Of a DNA stretch of 64,000 nucleotides, positions 59,252 to 64,000 are shown piece after piece. The stretch covers positions 31,815 to 95,814 of the forward strand of contig CAZAZT010000001.1 in NCBI GenBank assembly GCA_964489645.1, given 5' to 3'. Source of the stretch: JBEEPE01 sp964489645 (GTDB lineage Bacteria; Verrucomicrobiota; Verrucomicrobiia; Chthoniobacterales; Chthoniobacteraceae). The stretch's first letter is position 1. Every line of letters begins with the position of its first letter. The position numbers were made by a program, and so were the translations under genes. The notes below the pieces were generated by a model, which saw only the letters and a list, made by a program, of their open reading frames with translations, was not told the DNA's origin and did no database searches.

Positions 59252-60508
59252 CTAAGGGAGTTTCCACTCTGGGGGCAGGCCGATTTTGGTTTCGAGGAGG
59301 ATCTCGAGAACGTTGCGTTTATCCTCTTTGGTGAGGGTGTTGTAGTCCTTTCCGGGTTCCTCGGAGGTGAGGACTTCAAGGAGTCGCTTGAGGACGAGTT
59401 GGCGCATCTCTTCGGGCATGCGCTCGAAAGCTTCGGAGTAGATGAGGAAGCTGCAGGGGTACTTGAACAGGCGTTTTTCGAGGTCGAAATCTTTGAGGGA
59501 ACGGCCTTTTGAATCGCGGAGCGCATTTTTTGCGAAGGCCTCCGTGAACTCGGGGTCTGGGAGGATGGATGCGTTGAGGGGCGCTTCTTCTGCGAAGACG
59601 AGGTAGCGGACGATGCTTTCGACCTGTGTTTTCATGTACCGGAGGTGGCCGTACATGTGGAGCATGATGCGCGATTCCATCGCGACGCGGGCGATGTAGT
59701 TGTGCATGTGGGTTTGATGATCGTGGACGGCGAGTGCGAGGGCGTTGCTTTGGGGGCGGAGGTAGCGTTCGACTTTCCGGATGGCCTTGAGCTCGTTGCC
59801 GGGTTCGGGAGCTTTGGAACCTTCGATCCGGTTTCCGCGGTGTTGGGTGCCGGGTTTGAGGCCGGTGACATACCAACCGCCCCAGCGGTCTTCGAGGGGA
59901 GTGGTGTGATCGACATCTGGGGTGTCCGTTCCGGTGAGCATTTCGCCAGTTGCGTCCATGGCGAGTGATCGGACGACGTGGCCAGGCACTCCCATGGACC
60001 GAGAGGAAGCGTGGCAGCGGAGGCACTCGGCTTCGCGTTGGAACTCTGGGGCATCCGTCTTGGATTGAGCGAGGGAGAAGAAGATGGCGCCTAGATCGGG
60101 ATCCACGGCAGAGATCTCAAGGAGGGGCGCTCCGGGGATGTACCCGATGTAGACATCATCGTTGAAGAAGAGCGAACGAGGATTGTCGGGCGTGATGAGG
60201 TTGCGTTGGAGTGAACTCTTTGATGCGACGAGCATCTGGGAGGCCGGTGAGATCCCGAGAGCCTCCAGGACGGCGGGAAGGTATCCTCTGCGGTCATCCC
60301 AGCGCAGCTTGACCTTGCCCTCGTTGATCTTGATCTGGAGATCGGTGACCGGATCTGTGGGGAGGGTGCTGCTGTACAGGATGGGTTCCCGTTCGTACTC
60401 GAGAGGATGCGAGGCCCCTTGAAAATCTGTGGCGTTGAGTTGGATCAGGGCGGAGCAGGCGATGATCAGCCCGCCGAAGCGGGAGAGTTGCACGAGGGAT
60501 GGATGCAT
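59252..60508 (-). CDS. Exported cytochrome-like protein of unknown function
   Basis: The 418-residue protein begins with a signal-peptide-like segment (about 10-28, 'FGGLIIACSALIQLNA'). The mid-region has a heme motif CLRCH in 'REAECLRCHASSRSMGVPGHVVRS' (about residues 164-186) and further histidines in 'DVDHTTPLEDRWGGWYVTG', 'AVHDHQTHMHNYIARV' and 'MLHMYGHLRY', any of which could serve as heme ligands. The C-terminal part is helical. The family is not known to me. It lies between dnaB (convergent) and rho (same strand, 90 bases upstream), and could be a c-type cytochrome in the periplasm. Confidence 0.75.
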   Translation of the reverse strand: MHPSLVQLSRFGGLIIACSALIQLNATDFQGASHPLEYEREPILYSSTLPTDPVTDLQIKINEGKVKLRWDDRRGYLPAVLEALGISPASQMLVASKSSLQRNLITPDNPRSLFFNDDVYIGYIPGAPLLEISAVDPDLGAIFFSLAQSKTDAPEFQREAECLRCHASSRSMGVPGHVVRSLAMDATGEMLTGTDTPDVDHTTPLEDRWGGWYVTGLKPGTQHRGNRIEGSKAPEPGNELKAIRKVERYLRPQSNALALAVHDHQTHMHNYIARVAMESRIMLHMYGHLRYMKTQVESIVRYLVFAEEAPLNASILPDPEFTEAFAKNALRDSKGRSLKDFDLEKRLFKYPCSFLIYSEAFERMPEEMRQLVLKRLLEVLTSEEPGKDYNTLTKEDKRNVLEILLETKIGLPPEWKLP

Positions 60509-60598
60509 TTTTGGGAGCCTCCTTGGCGTCCACCCTAGTTCGCAGTCCGGCGCTTGAAAGTGGAATGTGATATTCCGGAAATGGACATCTTGTCGCGG

Positions 60599-62650
60599 TC
60601 ACCCGCGGATCTCTTTCAAGAGTTGCTCGTTGACGGGGAATCGGCGGACGTAGGAGAGCAGTCGGTCGATGGCGTCCAGCGGGCGGCTACCGGAGAGTCC
60701 GCGGCGGAGGATGTTTATCCGAGCAAGTTCGTCGGCGGGGATGAGGAGCTCTTCGCGTCGGGTTCCGGACTGGAAGATGTCGACGGCGGGGTAGATCCGT
60801 TGTTCGGCGATCTTGCGGTCCAGGACGAGCTCCATGTTCCCGGTCCCTTTGAATTCGAGGAAGATGAGTTCATCCATGCGACTACCGGTCTCGATGAGGG
60901 CGGTGGCGAGGATGGTGAGTGATCCGGCCTCTTCGGTGTTACGTGCAGCGGCGAAAAGTTTTCGTGGGGTTTCGAGGGCGCGCGCGTCGACGCCACCGGA
61001 CATGGTGCGACCGCCGTTGGTCATGGCGTTGTTGTAAGCGCGGCCGAGACGCGTGATGGAGTCCATCAGGATGAAGACATCGTATCCTGCTTCGACGTGG
61101 CGTTTTGCGCGTTCGATGGCGAGTTCTGCGATGCGCGTATGGCTGCGGACATCCATGTCGTTGGAGCTGGCCATGATCTCTGCGGAAGGGATGGTCGCAC
61201 GGAACTCGGTGACTTCCTCGGGACGTTCGTCGACGAGCAGGAGGATGAGTTTGATGTCGGGATGGTTTTTGACGACGGAATCCGCGATGTGCTGGAGGAA
61301 GGTGGTTTTGCCTGCGCGCGGTGGTGCGACGATGAGACCGCGTTGGCCTTTGCCGACGGGGCACATCATATCGATGACCCGCGTGGTGTACCGTTCTGGA
61401 GATGTTTCTAAACGGATCATCTCCATGGGGTTGATCACGGTGAGTTCGTCGAAGGTCGGGAGTGTGCGGATTTGCTCTGGGGGCAATCCGTTGACGGATT
61501 GAAGTTCGTGCACCTGTTGACCACGGCCACTGCGGCGGGCGATCCCTTGGAGTTGGTGTCCATCTTTCAGGCAGAACTTCCGCACGAGGTCTGGGGGGAC
61601 ATAGACGTCTTGCGGGTGCTGCATGAAGTTGCTGCGCGAGTCACGGAGGAACCCGAACCCTTTTCCTGAGACCTCGATGATGCCGTCGAAGGGGCAGAGT
61701 TCTTCGGGCGTTGGAGGTGGCAGTTCGGGACGATCTTCGGCACTTCGTTCGGAGCGTTCGGGTCGGTCGAAACGATCTCCGCGATCGCTTCGCTCGCCTC
61801 GGTCGTTCCTGTCTCTCCGATCATCGCGCCCACGGCGTCCGTGGCGGTCTCTTCGGTCGTTCCGATCATGTCGATCTCTGCGATTTCGGCCGCCACGATC
61901 ATCGCGTTCATCGCGGAAGCGTGGCTCCCGCTCGGGGCGTCCGTCGTGGGGAGCTTGTTCGCGAGAGGGGCTTTGCGGGGCGTCTTGAGGCGGGGCCTCC
62001 GTTGAGCTGTGTGCGGGACGAGAATCAGGTTCTGAAAGTGCTCTGACTTTTTCGGCGGCGTCGGTGTGCGGGGCCACGGCAACGGGGACGGTTTGCCCCT
62101 GTTGTTCGAGCTGACGTGCGACGTTGAGCGGCACGTAAACCGGGTACGAGCGGCGTGCGGGTGCCTGATCTCCGGGGCTTTGGGGTTCATCGCCGTGATG
62201 CGAGGCTGACGTTGCTTTCGGTTGTTCGGCAACGCGTTCTGGAATCGCGACGGCATGGGCAGCGCTTTCGTAGTCGCTGGGTGCGGAGGTGGTTTCCTGA
62301 CGGGTTGGAGATTGTGGCTCTTCTTGCGCGTCCGTTTTGCGAGCGCGCGGAGCCCGGGGCTTTTTCGGTCGAGGGGGCTCCGGTTGCGAGTGGTCGGGTG
62401 CTGGCTCGCTCGGGTTTGATTCGGTCACTGTGGAGGTGGCTACCTCTGTGGTGGATCGCTTTGCGCGGGCGACGCGTTTTTTGGGAGTTGGCGTCTCTTC
62501 GGTGGGAATGGAAGCGGCGGTATCTGAGGGACTCGGTTGGGTGTCCGTTTCGGGTTTCGTCACGCGTTTGCGTGGAGCGGCTTTCTTTCGAATGGCTGGC
62601 GCTTCAGAGGCGATGGGGTTGTCGTGATTCTGGGGATTTTCGGTCGACAT
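60599..62650 (-). CDS. rho: Transcription termination factor Rho with long charged N-terminal extension
   Basis: Rho is the RNA-dependent helicase that ends transcription. The chosen start gives 683 residues; classical Rho has about 420. Residues about 1-300 are predicted disordered: first Ala/Pro/Lys/Arg-rich with repeats such as KKRVARAKRS, then an Arg/Asp-rich block (DRNDRRDRHGRRGRDDRRDR) at about 230-285. The core has a cold-shock RNA-binding domain ('GIIEVSGKGFGFLRDSRSNF...DVYVPPDLVRKF'), Walker A 'APPRAGKTTFLQHIA' near 446, 'LLLVDERPEEVTEF', and Q-loop 'DARALETPRKLFAAARN'. A 240-base gap precedes it and no gene is seen there. Confidence 0.95.
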   Translation of the reverse strand: MSTENPQNHDNPIASEAPAIRKKAAPRKRVTKPETDTQPSPSDTAASIPTEETPTPKKRVARAKRSTTEVATSTVTESNPSEPAPDHSQPEPPRPKKPRAPRARKTDAQEEPQSPTRQETTSAPSDYESAAHAVAIPERVAEQPKATSASHHGDEPQSPGDQAPARRSYPVYVPLNVARQLEQQGQTVPVAVAPHTDAAEKVRALSEPDSRPAHSSTEAPPQDAPQSPSREQAPHDGRPEREPRFRDERDDRGGRNRRDRHDRNDRRDRHGRRGRDDRRDRNDRGERSDRGDRFDRPERSERSAEDRPELPPPTPEELCPFDGIIEVSGKGFGFLRDSRSNFMQHPQDVYVPPDLVRKFCLKDGHQLQGIARRSGRGQQVHELQSVNGLPPEQIRTLPTFDELTVINPMEMIRLETSPERYTTRVIDMMCPVGKGQRGLIVAPPRAGKTTFLQHIADSVVKNHPDIKLILLLVDERPEEVTEFRATIPSAEIMASSNDMDVRSHTRIAELAIERAKRHVEAGYDVFILMDSITRLGRAYNNAMTNGGRTMSGGVDARALETPRKLFAAARNTEEAGSLTILATALIETGSRMDELIFLEFKGTGNMELVLDRKIAEQRIYPAVDIFQSGTRREELLIPADELARINILRRGLSGSRPLDAIDRLLSYVRRFPVNEQLLKEIRG

Positions 62651-62891
62651 AAAAAGTGAGAGGAGCAATGGGGGTTGGGTAGGCGGTGGGGGTTGATGAC
62701 GGTGCTTGGAAACCCGAGACCCGGTCTGTTCTGCGGCGCGCGAGGCTGAGAGAGGTTCCGAGGTCGGTGGGTACGTCAACAGTGACGCTCAAGCGGAGGG
62801 TCGGACCCGTGGCTACCGCCCGAGGATGGGACCGACGTCAGGAAGGTCTCAGAAGTGGACTAAATCGTCAACACCTGAAAGTGAGGGGGCT

Positions 62892-63999
62892 TCAGGAGAG
62901 GATTTCGTGGATGACGTTGCCTTCGACATTGGTGAGGCGGCGTGGGATGCCGTTGTGATCGAAGGTGAGGCGTTCGTGATCGAGGCCGAGGAGATGGAGG
63001 AGGGTGGCGTTGAAGTCGTAGAGCGGGTGGATGTCTTTGACCGCACGGCGTCCGAGTTCGTCCGTTTCTCCGTGACTGGTGCCGCGTTTGATGCCGGCAC
63101 CGGTCATCCAACTGGTGAACCCGTCGGGGTTGTGATCGCGACCTTGGGCACCTTTCTGGAACATCGGCATGCGGCCGAACTCCGTGCACCACACCACGAG
63201 CGTGTCCTCGAGCATCCCGCGTTGGGCGAGATCGCGGATGAGGGCGGCGGCGGGTTGGTCAAGGATGGCAGCGTGACGGTCGTATTGTGCCTTCAGTTTG
63301 TTGTGTCCATCCCAGTTGAGTTCTCCGCCGCTGGCGTAGGCTCCATTGAAGAGTTGAACGAACCGAACCCCTCGTTCGAGCAGGCGTCGCGCGAGGATGC
63401 AGTTCTTGGCAAAGCCGGCTTTGTTGAGGTCGTCGGTCTGGTCTGCGCCGTACATGCGCAGGATGTGTTCGGGCTCTGAGGCGAGATCAGTCAGTTCAGG
63501 GACGCTGAGTTGCATCCGAGCAGCGAGTTCGTAGCTGGCGATGCGTGCGGCCAGTTTGCCGTCCCCGGGGTTTTCCGTGAGGTGTTGCGCATTCATCCGT
63601 TGGAGGAGGCTCCGTGCGGCGGCGTCAGAATCGGCGGAGATGGTGGACGGCGGAAAAAGGTGGCGCACGGGTTGCGAGGCGCTCAGCGGAGTTCCTTGGA
63701 ACACCGCGGGAAGGAAGCCTGGGCCCCAGTTGTTGGAACCTGCTTGTGGGACGCCTCTTGGGTCTGGTATGGCCACGTAAGCAGGGAGGTCCTGGTTCTC
63801 ACTTCCGAGGGCGTAACTGATCCAGGAACCGACGCTCGGGAAGCCGTCGAGGACGAACCCGGTGGAGAGGAAGTTCTCGGCGGGGCCGTGCGTGTTGCTT
63901 TTGCTGGTGAGCGAGTGCACGAAGGCGATGTCATCCGTGAGTTCGGCGAGGTACGGGATCATCTCCGAGACCCACTTGCCGGATTGTCCTCGTTGCCGG
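62892..63999 (-). CDS. DUF1501 family exported protein (5' end outside window)
   Basis: The frame stays open to the right window edge, so the N-terminus with its expected twin-arginine signal is missing. The visible 369 residues carry the DUF1501 pattern: 'SGKWVSEMIPYLAELTDDIAFVHSL', 'SNTHGPAENFLSTGF', 'GVRFVQLFNGAYASGGELNWDGHNKL', and 'DTLVVWCTEFGRMPMFQKGAQGRDHNPDGF'. It is a second copy of this family in the window, distinct from the gene at 46479-47879 in having a longer insert after the first domain. A DUF1549/DUF1553 partner is likely just outside, upstream. The stop at 62892 is 241 bases before the rho start, on the same strand. Confidence 0.93.
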   Translation of the reverse strand, partial: RQRGQSGKWVSEMIPYLAELTDDIAFVHSLTSKSNTHGPAENFLSTGFVLDGFPSVGSWISYALGSENQDLPAYVAIPDPRGVPQAGSNNWGPGFLPAVFQGTPLSASQPVRHLFPPSTISADSDAAARSLLQRMNAQHLTENPGDGKLAARIASYELAARMQLSVPELTDLASEPEHILRMYGADQTDDLNKAGFAKNCILARRLLERGVRFVQLFNGAYASGGELNWDGHNKLKAQYDRHAAILDQPAAALIRDLAQRGMLEDTLVVWCTEFGRMPMFQKGAQGRDHNPDGFTSWMTGAGIKRGTSHGETDELGRRAVKDIHPLYDFNATLLHLLGLDHERLTFDHNGIPRRLTNVEGNVIHEILS

Positions 64000-64000
64000 A

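Noticed and set aside
62651..62891. Non-coding 241 bases between rho and the DUF1501 gene as a possible small RNA or riboswitch
   Set aside because: No paired structure or known leader motif could be supported by eye. It may hold the rho leader, but there is nothing specific to report.
1..64000. tRNA, rRNA, CRISPR arrays, insertion sequences or prophage genes
   Set aside because: No matching conserved sequence, repeat-spacer pattern, transposase or phage structural gene was recognised; intergenic spaces are all below 300 bases.

Overview
The window reads as part of a chromosome from a flagellated, Gram-negative member of the Verrucomicrobiota (PVC superphylum), in a draft assembly with two 100-N scaffold gaps (15919-16018 and 28735-28834). 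The PVC assignment rests on the DUF1501 and DUF1549/DUF1553 protein pair, a giant PVC-type heme-binding CxxCH protein, the exported PQQ-propeller/LamG protein, DUF1080, HupE-type and squalene-cyclase-like secreted proteins. ExbB/ExbD/TonB, TolC, SurA and a TonB-dependent receptor show an outer membrane. Starts often lack a clear Shine-Dalgarno, and ATGA/GTGA/TGATG overlaps are common. No tRNA, rRNA, CRISPR array, prophage or insertion sequence was recognised.

Layout. (1) 1-14832, plus strand: a long flagellar operon in the order fliK-like, flgD, flgE, fliL, fliM, fliN, fliO, fliP, fliQ, fliR, flhB, flhA, flhF, a small membrane protein where flhG is usually found, fliA (sigma-28), motA, motB, and a small gene with a C-terminal cysteine motif. 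It encodes hook, switch, export gate, stator and late-gene sigma factor. The basal-body and export-ATPase genes must lie elsewhere. (2) 14833-24508: a Gfo/Idh/MocA oxidoreductase and a Cys-rich exported protein, both cut by a gap, a glycosyltransferase, a TolC-type protein, a YfiH-family protein, and a minus-strand tonB-exbB-exbD-coiled-coil operon downstream of a FecA-like receptor. (3) 24697-34337: class II aldolase, DUF1080 protein, sugar isomerase-like TIM barrel, HupE-like protein, a small exported protein duplicated at an assembly gap, a DUF2490 protein, an atypical LuxR-type regulator and a 1121-residue heme/HEAT protein.

(4) 34581-36407: ilvB. (5) 36517-50073, minus strand: nine collinear, mostly overlapping genes: DUF1549/1553, DUF1501, PQQ/LamG, a dithiol membrane-anchored protein of unknown function, a double ModA-like lipoprotein, ModB, ModC, a ThiF/MoeB-like protein and a squalene-cyclase-like protein. 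This is the best candidate for an undescribed system: a molybdate-type ABC transporter with a fused, partly cysteine-substituted binding protein, tied to an E1-like enzyme whose ATP-site residues look altered. (6) 50186-53500: lysA, an NtrC-type sigma-54 regulator and an L,D-transpeptidase lipoprotein. (7) 53512-56854, minus: surA-like gene, ABC-2 permease, amino-acid ABC permease and ATPase. (8) 57095-64000: rplI, dnaB, a cytochrome-like exported protein, rho with a long charged N-terminal extension, and a second DUF1501 gene running off the window.

All functional statements come from reading motifs and gene order by eye; no database search or structure prediction was run.
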